This document shows, piece after piece, positions 50,001 through 61,178 of a DNA stretch of 64,000 nt. This stretch comes from Tomocerus qinae (lineage: Eukaryota > Arthropoda > Collembola > Entomobryomorpha > Tomoceridae), in contig CM034546.1 in assembly GCA_020055645.1 (NCBI GenBank), forward strand, positions 17,360,001 through 17,424,000, given 5' to 3'. How positions within the stretch are numbered: the stretch's first letter is position 1; every line of letters begins with the position of its first letter. The position numbers were made by a program, and so were the translations under genes. Below the pieces are notes generated by a model. That model was not told the origin of the DNA and searched no databases. It worked only from the letters and a program-made list of their open reading frames with translations.

Positions 50001-53000
50001 TTATGGGCAAAACTCGTTAAATTCATAGTAGTTAATAGCTTTTCCAATGCCATTTTTAATACCATAAAAGTCTGAGCTAGTAAAAATTTGGTATTCTTTG
50101 AGATTCAAGACGTCTTTTAAATCTGACTGTGCACACCCAAAAGCTCCGAAAGCAATATTATTTTGCGATTTTATGAAATTTATCATTTCAAATTTATTGT
50201 TGATCCATTTCTCTGGATAACAAAGAGATGAATCGAATCCTACACCAATACAGTTGGACTGAATTGCATTTGCCGCTTTAAAAAACTTTGTCCTTTCTAA
50301 ATCGTTTTCAAGACCGTATTCATAAAGAAAATATGATGACAACCGATTAGTGGAGTAACTCGTCGAAGAAATATTAATTAGCGTTAGAAATTTCAATGAA
50401 GTTGGAATTTTAGAAAAATCTAAACTTGAATTAAATTGTTCTATGAACATGTCAACTAAATTTATAAATTTTGGTAAACAAATATTGAGTGCAGAAGGAT
50501 TTGTTACATTTGTAATGGTTAAGTTTACCAGATTAGGAAGTAATTTCTTCTGCGTGCAACTAATTTCAATAGATGTTAAAAGCAAATCTTCTGTGTGCGA
50601 TAATAATGATAAATCTACTTTAATATTGGTCACTGAAAAGTCTGGTGGCGTAGGAAGTAAGATATCATAATTGGTTGAATTCAGACGATCACTGTCAATC
50701 CCGATTTGCAGTACTTTTACATTGGTAATATTGAGATCCTCAAAATTGACATTGGACATTGTGACATTATCTTTATCTTTAAAACCACAGTTTGAAATTC
50801 CAAATAAAGGAATTGAAAAACCGTCATTAGCATTAGCATTTAAGATACCATTTGGTTCATTTGATAATAATACCAAAAATGATGTATCAAACATTAATTC
50901 GTTAATGTGATAATACAAACTTAAAACGTCAGAAGAAAAATTAAAGTAACTATAACCAATATACAATAGTCGTAAATTTGTCAATTTTAGTAAATGTTCA
51001 TGGTTAAAATTATTATAACTTAGAAATAATAACGTTTGTATATATGGGTTTTCGTCAGTACAAACATAGTCTATACCAGATAAAATAACATCTGTGGTGG
51101 TTTTCTCAAGCTTTGAAATGTCTAAGTGAATATTAGATGGCACAATACCATTCATATCTAATGGAGCATTATTAGCATTTGTAATATGTGAAATATACAA
51201 CTCTTTGGTGCTGGTATAATGGAGTTGAGTGAAATTTATGCTTTCTAGAAATAGACCTTTCTTGTCTACAAAAGCAATTTCGTAAAACCTTAGAATATCT
51301 TTGACTATTGCGTCGTCTGAAAATATTTTTCCAGGATTCTCCTCTACGGACACCTGTGTTCTATATAAACTGAGGTATCTAAAATCCTTTAGCATGTTCA
51401 AATCCAGGGGCTCGATATAGTTAGTTATTATATATTGATAATCCCAAACATTAGATTTATATACTAGCACTTTCTGCAGTTCCAAAGATTCGTTTACCTT
51501 CCCTAGTCGTCTGAGCAGGCTAATGCCCCATAAAGAACTTTGAAATTTATCCACTTTCTTAGAGAGATCCAGGCTCACACCAAACAAATTGTCAGTAGGT
51601 TCCCAATCCAACGTTTCATTCAACATCAGAAATATTTCTAAGGCTTCATCTAATCTTCCAGTTTTATGTAAACACAATCCATAGTTTTTTGCACTGGCAA
51701 GGAATCCATTCCCACTTGTATACCCCGTGTGAATAATTTTGGAAAGTAGGACGGCTTCTTCGAATTCTTTATTGCGGATAAAGTGGTCTAACTGCATTTG
51801 TTCTACCAATTCGGCTTTTAGTTGATTAAATCGTACCTGTAAATCTTTATATTTCATAGCATATTCCGCGTAGGGAGTCAGTTTATACGAAATGAAGCCA
51901 TTGGTCTCGAGTATTTTGGTTAGAATTTGTTTTTCACTTTTCGTTTCATTTACGAAAGTCCTCATAAATAATTGAAGAAGACGTTGGATGTTGAGAGTGC
52001 CAAGACTTTGTTTTCCAGGGAAATCCATTAAGTCCTCTTCGGTCATCGTAATTAAAAGACGTTTTTGTAGTATGTTGAGAGCCTCATTCAAATCAACTTC
52101 AATGTCACATTGGAGGACGTTACCGAAGAACATCTTGTCTATATTTTCTGGGCGAAGGTATCCAAATACAGTCATTATGTCATAAGCTAATCCGCCAAAT
52201 TCCATTTCCTTTATTGATTCAATTGAGATTTTCATTGCGGTGTAAATGGTTTTCCCGTAGTCAGGCAAATGGGTTGTAGAATTCAAAACTATATTTGTGT
52301 TGTCAATAAACTCTTGTATACTTTCGTCCTGTACGTCATTCAAAGTGTTGACTGCTATTTGAAGTGCCAAGGGAAAATTGCCCAATACCTCTGCCAATCT
52401 TTCCAAATTGTCTTCGTACATGGGCTCCGATTTTCTTGATTGCAAGTTTGTCTTTAGAAAGTCCACACTTTCATTTTCAGTAAATGATGTCATTGTAAAG
52501 TTCTGCACTTTTCCGTAATCAGCTTCCCGTCCCCATTCAGTGTTCTGGGAAGTGATAAGGCAATCAAAGTTTTGATACCTCATTTCCCAAAGAATGCTTT
52601 TTATTCCAACAACTTCCTCTTCCGGGTTGTCATTATATTCTGCGTAGTCAAATATCCAAAGACATTTATGCCCGCTGAAAATGTCGAATATCGTTTTAGA
52701 TAACGTCCCTTGATCTAGTTCTTCTCTCCCGGGAATGTCTAACTGTCTAGCCAGGTTTATTAGAGACGTGTGGAGACTTTCTTTTTGGCAGCTGATCCAA
52801 ATAATGAAATCGTAGTCATCGCTGTAATGATTTGCATACCAAATCGTCATCTCGGTCTTTCCTATAGCAGGGAATCCAACAATGACAACCTTCCTCCAGG
52901 TAAACTCAGTTTCCTTCCCAGAAGTTTTCAGAGTTGATTGCAATCCCTCAACCAAAAGAATGTCGGTCCCGTTGAATTTTCGTTGGTAGAAAGCGTTGAC

Positions 53001-53739
53001 CAGATTCATTTTACGAGGCCACCATTTTTGGTTAAGAATGCCTTTTTGGGGTCTTAGTTTCCAGTACAAAATGCCACCAACAAGTGCAAAAATCAAGAAT
53101 GAGAATGCAATTGCGAATATTATTTTAACCTTTCGTTTTTCCGGACGAATTTTGTATTCTTGAAGCGATCTGGGTGATCCTGAGATGATTGCAGCGATAT
53201 GAGCATTGGACGTTTGCAGAAATATCTCAGTCACCAGATCTTGGATGTTTGGCCAATCCTTTCTAAGAAGAAGATTGAAGAACGCTGTATTTCTCTGAAG
53301 ACTTGTCGTGCAAGTTTTCTGTAAATAACGAAACAAAATATGATAATTTTTATACAAATGCACAACCGGGTGGCTAGATTGCTGCCAAAACCACCGGGTT
53401 AACTTTGTAATTTCCTTATTACAACTTTTGCAACGCAGTTACTGATACCAAAAAGCACATCGATACAAAATCTTCAATTCAAACTTATGTTGAATAAAAA
53501 CTTACAATTTCTTCCATTTCGTCGACGCTGAAAATTTCACTTTCCACCAAATGATTCAGGACTTCTGCTATATTTGTTAGATTTGAACAAAGAAAGTGAA
53601 AATTATTCGTGATATTCTTCTCCGACCTGTCTTCCATCAAAGCGTCAGAAGAGCTGGATGACGATGTCGAAATTAATGGCGCACTGTCCATTTCTCCCTG
53701 ACACAGATTGTTGGAGTCAGAAATATTTTCATCCTCCAT
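50001..53739 (-). CDS. CARD-TM-NB-ARC-TPR-LRR receptor-like protein, copy 2
   Basis: Exon 1 (53506-53739) and exon 2 (50001-53318) give 1183 residues without a break. The MEDEN start is chosen because exon 1 is then 234 bp in all three copies; an ATG two codons upstream is also possible. Order: Ser-rich acidic leader (1-37); CARD (about 40-128) with NHLVESEIFSVDEMEEI and TSLQRNTAFFNLLLRKDW; hydrophobic segment about 144-164; NB-ARC with P-loop GFPAIGKT (226-233), Walker-B-like LWIFDYAE (about 298) and GNFPLAL (about 391); winged-helix-like YDIMTVFGYLRPENIDKMFF; a TPR-like NYGLCLHKTGRLDEALEIF; then LRR-like strands (NLRLLYIGYSYFN, LPNLVNLTITNV, SLKFLTLINI) to the end. By family, NB-ARC is a nucleotide-driven oligomerisation switch and CARD recruits caspases or CARD adaptors. 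A death- or immune-signalling role is inferred. Confidence 0.9.
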
Positions 53740-54293
53740 CCTCACCCTAATTATGTAGTTTAGTTTAAGTGCAATTTTTTGTCACAAAAATCCGTGCTTG
53801 TATAAGAAATAAATATTATCTCTTCAATATTTGTTCAATTATTATATACCCAACAATTATTCATATTTCTATTTACAGCCTTCCCATTTACAACGAATCC
53901 AATGACATAATCATTACTTAGTATAATTGTTTTGATTTTTATACAACCAATTTCTGGTATTAAATAAAAAATGAATCATTGCTACCATAAGTAATGGCAC
54001 ATGCAACCATTTATTTGTTGCTGATGATTACTTGATTTCTTTATGCATTTTTGTCATTATGATAATCTGTTTTTGTGTAATGCTACATATATTATAATAT
54101 TTAATATATTAGGTGTAAAATGTAAATTGTACTAATAGAATAAAATAACTGGTAACCTACACTAATAGTAGATTACCATACCTCCTTACTAACCACAGCC
54201 AGTAAAACAAAAATAATTAGAACAAGCAAACAAACAATTGACGATATACTATTTGGCTTTATTCGTCTTCCAAAGGATATGGTGGTTAGGCAA
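53740..54293 (-). promoter_or_regulatory. 5' flank of NLR-like copy 2, shared with copies 1 and 3
   Basis: The block CAAATATT followed 8-12 bases later by GATAATATTTATTT (about 53800-53830) has counterparts upstream of copy 1 (about 45495-45520) and copy 3 (about 61078-61103). No TATA box stands out. Further upstream is AT-rich sequence that aligns partly with the copy 1 flank. Confidence 0.45.
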
Positions 54294-55362
54294 ATCTCTA
54301 TATATAATCGCAGACTTGATAAATTTACCTGTCTATATATATATATATGTACGTGTGGTAGGGAGAACCTAGGAAACCTACATATATTACGTAAAGCAAA
54401 ACCCCCTCCCACATGTGCAACGCAAGTGCTGACTGCAACACTTTTGGGTATCCCCTCCTCCCATCAACTGCACACGGAATATATGCAGGTTCCTTAAAAG
54501 CAAAAAAAGTAAAATGCGCAAGCCCAATTCCTCTAAACCAACGAAATGAGTCGTTACATATCGTCTGCCTAATATTACAACGTAACAAGCCATTTCATCA
54601 TGACTGCTACAAAGTAACAAACCATTTTATCATGGCTGAGACAAAGTAACAAACCATTTTATCATGACCGCGACAATGTAACAAACCAATGTATCAGGAG
54701 TTAGGTTTGTTACATTGTCGCAGCCATGATAAAATGGTTTGTTACTTTGTCTCAGCCATGATAAAATGGTATGTTACTTTGTAGCAGTCATGATGAAATG
54801 GCTTGTTACGTTGTAATATTAGTCAGACGATATTATTGTTATAACATCTAAATAATAATAGTTTACATAAGAAGGTTGAATGGTGACTGGGGATCGAATG
54901 GAAATGATTAGCGAAAGGGAACATTTCGTAATGATCGTAAGTAGAATTAAATAACAGCACTGGGTAATTAACTATTCTTTAAAAATATTTATTCGTAAGT
55001 TGTACTCATGGGATTTGAACGTTTTTCCAAAATCCTAGAGGGAAATTATTTTTTCGATTCTAAAAGTTTTGGTAACTTTTGGGGAGTTTTTTTCGGAAAT
55101 AGTCTTTCATTGTTCCCTATATTTGATGCTACTATCTACAGTTATTATTTTGGTGTAGGGAATTCCTTTTTATCAGGAAGTTGGGGCTGCAGCTAATTTT
55201 TCCAACCACTGTAGAAAATAAAGGTGTATTAATTTAAATGTACTTTGTATTTACAAAGTTAACAACCTAATGGGATGTTTTCGAAATTGTTTTTATTACT
55301 GTGATGGGTGGCCTGCTGAATTTCTCTTGAGTGCTAGATTTGCCCCCTTAGCTGGGTTCACT
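54294..55362 (-). mobile_element. Interspersed repeat family X, copy 2
   Basis: This is an inverted counterpart of 35959-36915, sharing the AGTGAACCCAGCTAAGG end and long identical stretches. It lacks about 148 bp of copy 1 and carries a 276-bp palindrome absent there. Confidence 0.8.
54558..54833. mobile_element. Fold-back (snap-back) insertion, near-perfect palindrome
   Basis: Two arms of 130 bp (54558-54687 and 54704-54833) are almost fully complementary around a 16-base centre. The outer ends are ATATCGTCTG and CAGACGATAT. Inside each arm a short unit, ACAAAGTAACAAACCATTTT with CATGA, is repeated about three times. Comparison with family X copy 1 shows a clean insertion. Confidence 0.9.
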
Positions 55363-55931
55363 AGTGTAAAAATATTTTGGTAAAATAGCAGTTGATGCCG
55401 GATGACGAGCGATCATTTTTTCAGTACATATGTTCTAATGTGTATGTATATCCTAGCATATGTATCACTACTATTAGATAAACGGCAAAAGTCAGTCACG
55501 TGACAATTCCGTTTGTATGTTTGTACTTCCGTGTGTTGATTTGCCGTAATTCTAAAACGAGGCCAAGCACGTAATAAACGCATATAATGAGAAAAATTCC
55601 AACACGTCCAAAGCAGAACAATTGGTGGAAGTACACAATTATGCACTGCGCGGTCTATAGTCTCCTACGACTTACAAGGCACAAAAAATTTCATAACAGG
55701 AACAATGCATGCATTCGGTATGAAAATTTTTCCAGGTTTCAGTGCGCTCAAGGTTTCAATTACGTCATGTGCGGGAAAATTCAATTTGGCCATTTACATT
55801 GATGTTTTGAATTTCGAATTGGTTTAATAAGTTAGATTTCCAAAAAAATTAATCAGTTTTCGATTCTGTAAATCAAATTTTGCACATTTTAAGGCAGTGG
55901 TGCAGATTTCAAAAGACTGTTTTTGCCACAA
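55363..55931. other. Intergenic, nothing recognised
   Basis: No gene supported; short frames on both strands look random. Confidence 0.45.
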
Positions 55932-56091
55932 ATAAGCCTTTCCCACAATTGCTTTCTGGTCACCAGTTGAAGTGAATCTCAGTAGATGGAGGTAGAGAAT
56001 AATACATTAAAAAAGCCTGAAAATACTATATTTTCATCTACTGAGATTCACTTCAACTGGTGACCAGAAAGCAATTGTAGGAAAGGCTTAT
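55932..56091. repeat. Inverted repeat, 57-bp arms
   Basis: 55932-55988 and 56035-56091 are near-identical inverted arms (inner part TGGTCACCAGTTGAAGTGAA) around a 46-bp loop. Probably a small hairpin MITE. Confidence 0.8.
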
Positions 56092-56155
56092 AGGGACGCT
56101 GCAAGGTAACCAGCAAACATTATCAAAGAGGGTGAATGGGAATCGCAAAAATTCG

Positions 56156-56479
56156 TATTTTTTTGGGAATGTCCTAAATGATTTGAGATTACTGATCCTA
56201 CACCCATGTAGTAAGTGTAAAAAAGATTCTTCAAAACTTATTCTAGAGGTTATACTTTGAAAACTTCACATTTTTGTCTCTGGCTTGAAGATATCATCGT
56301 TTGAAACTTGAAATTGATACATATTTCTGCATTTGTGCATTTTGTGGTACGTGTATCTTCCAATCAAAGACAAAATTGTGAAGTTTTTAAAAAATAACCT
56401 CTAGAATAAGTTTATTAAATTTACTTTATGGGCGTTGGATCAGTAATGTCGGATCCTTTAGCACTTTCCCAAAAAAAGT
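56156..56479. mobile_element. Long-TIR MITE, about 324 bp
   Basis: The two halves are imperfect inverted copies over about 120 bp each: TTTTTTTGGGAATGTCC and ATTACTGATCC on the left, GGATCAGTAAT and CTTTCCCAAAAAAA on the right. CTTATTCTAGAGGTTAT and AATAACCTCTAGAATAAG face each other. Boundaries are approximate. Confidence 0.75.
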
Positions 56480-57030
56480 TAATGAGGAATATGATAGTCA
56501 AGAGTCAAGAGATTATTTAAGTTTGTATGCACCAGGACTTAACTTTAAGCTCCCGGTACCTCTGATTTGGGAATCTCTGATGATCATCGAAGTACGTGTA
56601 GAAATTGATTTACAACTGTTGGAATTCTGTTTAAAGTTCTTACCCGATTTTCTTGTGTGGTACATTTTTGGAATCCTCAATATAATTTCGACCATCCTAA
56701 TGTATAAAATATACGATATTCAATGAGTTACTCCAAAAGTCAAAAAATATTCTAAAATTTCATCTTACTACTATCTAGGGTCAATAAGCTTCGAAAAAAA
56801 TTTTATTTCCAGTGTAACAGGCCCCGCCCACTGGCTAATTTTGGGGGCTTCCACAGCAACCATGCAAGTTGGAAGAAATTTTCGGTTCCTGAGTCAATAT
56901 GTTTGTATTAAAATAGCATATTGGCGATCTGTAACATACTCTGGCCACGTGGCCACCCACTAGGGTCACATTTTTAACCTGGGGTATAAGGTAACGTTAC
57001 TTTGAGAGGAACGCTGCACCCCCTCCCCCA
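56480..57030. other. Intergenic, nothing recognised
   Basis: No supported exon or repeat; GC content rises near 56820-57030. Confidence 0.4.
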
Positions 57031-57808
57031 CTGGACACTAGGGCTTGTAAACCCGGGTTTTCACGGTTATGAAACCCGGGTACAAACCCGGGTTTCGGGT
57101 ACCCGGAAACCGGGTTTTGCAATTGACCAACCCGGGTTTTCACTAATTAAATACTAAATGCAGATCACCAGGTTTTATGCATGTTGCAAAAATCAAAACT
57201 GGAAAAAATATCAAAAAATATGTTTTCTTAGTGAACGCGCATCCAAATGCAATTTTTCATTATATAGCAAACAAATTATAACACAAACCTCTCAGATCAA
57301 ACCTCAATCTCAAATTGAATTTAGTCAAATGGCAAAAATTGCAAATAATAATCTTTTTGGGAGTGGATAGTGGATAATTTCACTTTTTCAAAATATTTTG
57401 GTAATTAATAAAATTTGGGTACATAAATTGAAATAGCAATTTGGTCATTGAGAGTTACGCCCACACTAACTATGTCCAGATTAAAGAAAATTAAATGTCT
57501 ATTATCCTTCATCAGCCAGAGTAGGAAAACGTATGTTATGTTCCACTTCCACTACATTCTGTCCTTAAATAAACTGACTGAAAATACTGAAATTGATGAC
57601 GTATGTATTTGTCTGATGTCCTTCATAAAAGAAAATTGTATTGAGTTAAAAATGTCATTCTAATTTGGCAGTGTAGAACATAATTACACGTAAAAAATAA
57701 ACATGTTCAAAACCCGGTTCTGAACCCGGTTCTGGGCCTTCAAAACCCGGGTTTACCCGAAACCCGGGTTTTGAATTTCCGTCCGGGTTTACAAGCCCTA
57801 CTGGACAC
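57031..57808. mobile_element. hAT-like non-autonomous element, 8-bp duplication
   Basis: 57039-57800 (762 bp) begins TAGGGCTTGTAAACCCGG and ends CCGGGTTTACAAGCCCTA, flanked by exact direct repeats CTGGACAC (57031-57038 and 57801-57808). Subterminal AACCCGGGTTT palindromes are clustered at both ends. Two short internal frames show no clear hAT transposase motif. End sequence and duplication length point to hAT. Confidence 0.88.
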
Positions 57809-58087
57809 GTCCAGGCACGCACTCACGTTCAAATTTTACTCTTTTTCGAGTACAGGAATAGAAAAACAAAACCTACAGCAAGCCGTAACAGAAGCTCGCC
57901 TGAGTAAAGGCGACCATGTGCACATTTTTGGTAGAATGATAAAAGAAATAGGATTGATTACCAAACACGTATCCAGTAGGAGATGGATGGACGGGGGCGC
58001 AGCGCTCCGTAAATCTGAGAAAAAGAGGATTTTTTTCGCTTTTTCGCAAATTTTCGCGCTTCGCGCGAATATGTCTTATTTTTAACA

Positions 58088-58200
58088 TCATTAGCTCGCC
58101 TGAGGAAGCGAGCTTATAGAACCAAGTCTGTCCGTATGTCCGTCCGTCACTACGATAACTTACAATAAACAATGACGGATATTGACCAAACTTAGCAAAA
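58088..58200 (+). mobile_element. Fragment of the AGCTCGCCTGA element family
   Basis: It matches the left 110 bp of the element at 38091-39353: AGCTCGCCTGA, CTTATAGAACC, GTCTGTCCGTA and GACGGATAT-GACCAAACTT. An isolated AGCTCGCCTGAGTAAAGG lies just upstream at about 57894. Confidence 0.75.
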
Positions 58201-58420
58201 ACAATAGCCAAATTCTCTTTCTAAACAAAAAGTTGACCCAAGGCCGTACGAAGGCGAAGTTTTGGAATATTGCGTAAAATCTGTACCTCTTCTGGCCCTG
58301 GCCCACCTAATAAGAAAGCATGAAAAGGTCAATTGGAATTAACATAAAAATCAATGTATCTGAAATACATTCTACCCATCGTACAATATTGCCCCAGACT
58401 ACCCACTAGCTTTATTTATA

Positions 58421-58570
58421 ACAGGACCTGGGTCCTGTGACCGGTACATTATATTAGGGATGAACCCAATTGAATGCCGGCGTAATTGGCCTACTAGAAT
58501 CCATAATTCTTACAAAATTGTATGTAGATGCACTAGCCCCATGTACTACAGGACCTGGGTCCTGTGACCG
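58421..58570. repeat. Two direct copies of an 18-bp palindrome
   Basis: ACAGGACCTGGGTCCTGT, a near-perfect dyad, occurs at 58421-58438 and 58548-58565, each followed by GACCG. The spacing is 127 bp. Confidence 0.85.
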
Positions 58571-59182
58571 CCTAGTATAATATATTGATGATTTTGAGTT
58601 CGCTTCCATTTTGAAAATATCATGACCAAGCCGTATCCCCATTCATGTAATGAGTTAAATAAATGATTGAAATAATGCCATGGTGACGTGCCAAGTCTGT
58701 TTCAGGTTGTTAGATAATAATTCACTTTTAATACTAATATTGGAAATACAAATGGTCTTTGAATTTAAGTGTCATAATCTTTTTATTTAGGAAGATGCAT
58801 GAGCTCGATCCGCAATTTCAATAAAAGATTTTATATAGATGTCCAGTGGAAACCAACAAGTACAATGTGCTAGATAAATGTTGAAATATGCAACAGGTGT
58901 TTCAAAACAAAGAATTAGATGTATTAGTCGGATCCGGGATTTCAACAATGGCTTTTAAATTAAGGCTAGATATTATAATGGTCAACGAATGCATATTATT
59001 ATGAAATGTCACACAATATTATTTGTTTTAGATTCTTCAGAAACAAAATTTCTGAAGAAATCCGCAATTTCCTTTATTTGTAGTAAACAACTCCCGTCGA
59101 ATGGTTTTCTATAGGATGTGGTCGTTTGGCCTATTAACAACAAGGTTTGGTTTATTTCTCTTTCACTTTCAAGAAAAATGAA
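58571..59182. other. Intergenic upstream of a small frame
   Basis: No feature recognised. TTTCTCTTTCACTTTCAAG at about 59155-59173 would be a good splice acceptor for the downstream frame, implying an unseen upstream exon. Confidence 0.35.
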
Positions 59183-59524
59183 ATGAATTACTACTTAGAA
59201 ATTTACACTCCCAATTCGACAAGTCATAATTATTTCTGCATCACTTTCGTTGGATATGACGGTATAATTTATTTTCAGCCATTGCACCTAAACACTTCAC
59301 AGATAACAATGAAACATATTACATTTCATGCCAAGAAAAAAGGAAGTTATTTTTCTGTAACTTATTCTACTAGATATCCTAAAATAGGTATTCATGTAGC
59401 GTCAATATTCGCTAATCAATCACAAGGCTATAATATGAAAAATACACGCACAGAAGAAGAATTGATACGTCGCGTCCTAGAATATCTCTACATCTATACC
59501 CATTCAGATTACTGCATTCCATGA
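59183..59524 (+). CDS. Hypothetical protein or 3'-terminal exon
   Basis: From the first ATG after a plausible splice acceptor the frame encodes 113 residues rich in aromatic and polar residues (NYYLEIYTPNSTSHNYF, FVGYDGIIYFQPLHLN, ending YTHSDYCIP). An AATAAA follows at about 59581. Composition is more protein-like than the surrounding short frames. No family is recognised, and it could be the last exon of a longer gene or chance. Confidence 0.35.
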   Translation: MNYYLEIYTPNSTSHNYFCITFVGYDGIIYFQPLHLNTSQITMKHITFHAKKKGSYFSVTYSTRYPKIGIHVASIFANQSQGYNMKNTRTEEELIRRVLEYLYIYTHSDYCIP

Positions 59525-59696
59525 CAAAGAAAATGCAATTTTAACTGTCAAAAAAACTCCTAATTATTTATATCGAAATTCAATAAAAATCAAAGTGATA
59601 GTCATTCGGATTTAGTTGTAAAGGATTCCGCCCAGTTTTAGTTGTTGATAATGTGAAGTCAGTTTTAAATTAAATAAGTTTGTACACTTGGGAGTC

Positions 59697-59925
59697 TTAA
59701 AACAATCTTAGCGGCCTTGCATTACAATTTTGAGTTTTTCTGGCAATTAAATACTTGGCGTAATCATGTGATCTAGGTAATTTAGGTTTATGTGAATGCA
59801 GATTAAATTTGAGTAGTCGAAACCTTTGAAAGGTACCGTTGAAAAGAGAAAAAATCTACCAAGCACTAAGCAGACTCTTTTAAAGGTGGAGAAAGATGAA
59901 TGCCTGAAGTCTAGAGTCAAGAGTG
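59697..59925 (-). pseudogene. P450 last-exon relic 3
   Basis: About 230 bp align with exon 7 of the P450 copies from the stop region through the haem loop (ATCATGTGATCTA, AAGCAGACTCTTTTAAAGG), with many indels. Sequence directly beyond it (from about 59940) resembles the 5' flank of the P450 genes, so exons 1-6 seem to have been lost by deletion. Confidence 0.75.
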
Positions 59926-61178
59926 TGTATTACAATGTAATACTAATAGCATAACTTACGAAGTATAATGACTGTAGAGTGGCAGATAAGACGTTGTAAT
60001 GTAATTATTCAGTGTTCGAATTATACTAAGTGCAAGTACATTTTCTGTTGTAATATGGCTTTGAATTGAATGCACAGATAAACCAGAATTGTGTATTAAG
60101 ATATGCTTTGCACATAATATTGTAATAGTGCAATAAATTTAGAACTTATTACTTGTTCAGTGGTATAACACATACGGCGTACTACACATATTTATGCTTA
60201 TCATTTTTATGACAACATATAAGCAAATGTTTTTGCTGGAGCTATGCAATAAACCTATATTGTATAGCATTTACATATATATACGATACAGTGCATCCTT
60301 AAAAATACATATGCCTTTTTAAACAACATTAGATAAAAATGTATATTTTTCAAATTCAGAATATACACTGAAGCGTTGTAGAAGTCTTTTAAATCCAGCG
60401 TACGAAGAACTCATTAGTATGTTGAAAATGAAAACCTCTTCTGCATTTTGCGTGTATTGAGATATTTAAAACCAAAGCAGCAGGTGGGAATTCTGTACAT
60501 GGGGACAATAAATTCTTTGAAAGGCAAATGAAAAGCATAGCAAAAATTTCGTTGACGTTTCCACTTTAGTCACCAATTGTTGCACGTTGCTATCTTTATG
60601 CTACTACTTGTAGTTAATTGTACATTAATCCAAAATTATCAAATTTCCAACACTATATCTGTAGCACAATTACTTTTTTGACTCATTCTAGGTTAAAATA
60701 ACATTTCTTTCTGAGTATTTATTTCTAGCTATTTGGTTTTATTTACAATTTATATTTTCCTACTACTGTAAATTAACATTACAATATGTAGTGTTATAGT
60801 ATCATAGCTAGAAATACGTTATAATATGCTACATAAAAATACAGGAAAATGTACTATTAGAATAACACGGATTAGTAATCAGTAGCAAAGAATAGACGGA
60901 TGCAATGAATTATTATAGCAATGACTTATATGTTAATTAATGTCATACCAGCAATTGTTTGAATAAAATGAATCGATTCCTATGGTTTTATCAACTTAAT
61001 GTAGTCATTGGACTATTTATAAAATGTGGTAAGGCGATAAGTAGAAGTAGTAGTAATGGTAGTGCAATAACTGGGCAAATATTAAATAGCTAATATTTAT
61101 TTTGCAGAGAATTTTTCGGACAAAGCGAAAGTTTCATACTTGAATTCAGAAACAATCACAAATTACTTATTTGTGACA
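59926..61178. other. Composite flank: P450-like then NLR-like upstream sequence
   Basis: About 60050-60420 resembles the P450 copy 2 flank at 17690-18110. About 60690-61178 resembles the 5' flank of NLR-like copies 1 and 2, in inverse orientation to them. No gene. Confidence 0.5.

Noticed and set aside
57158-57663. Internal frames of the hAT-like element as a transposase
   Set aside because: No recognisable hAT dimerisation or catalytic motif; too short.
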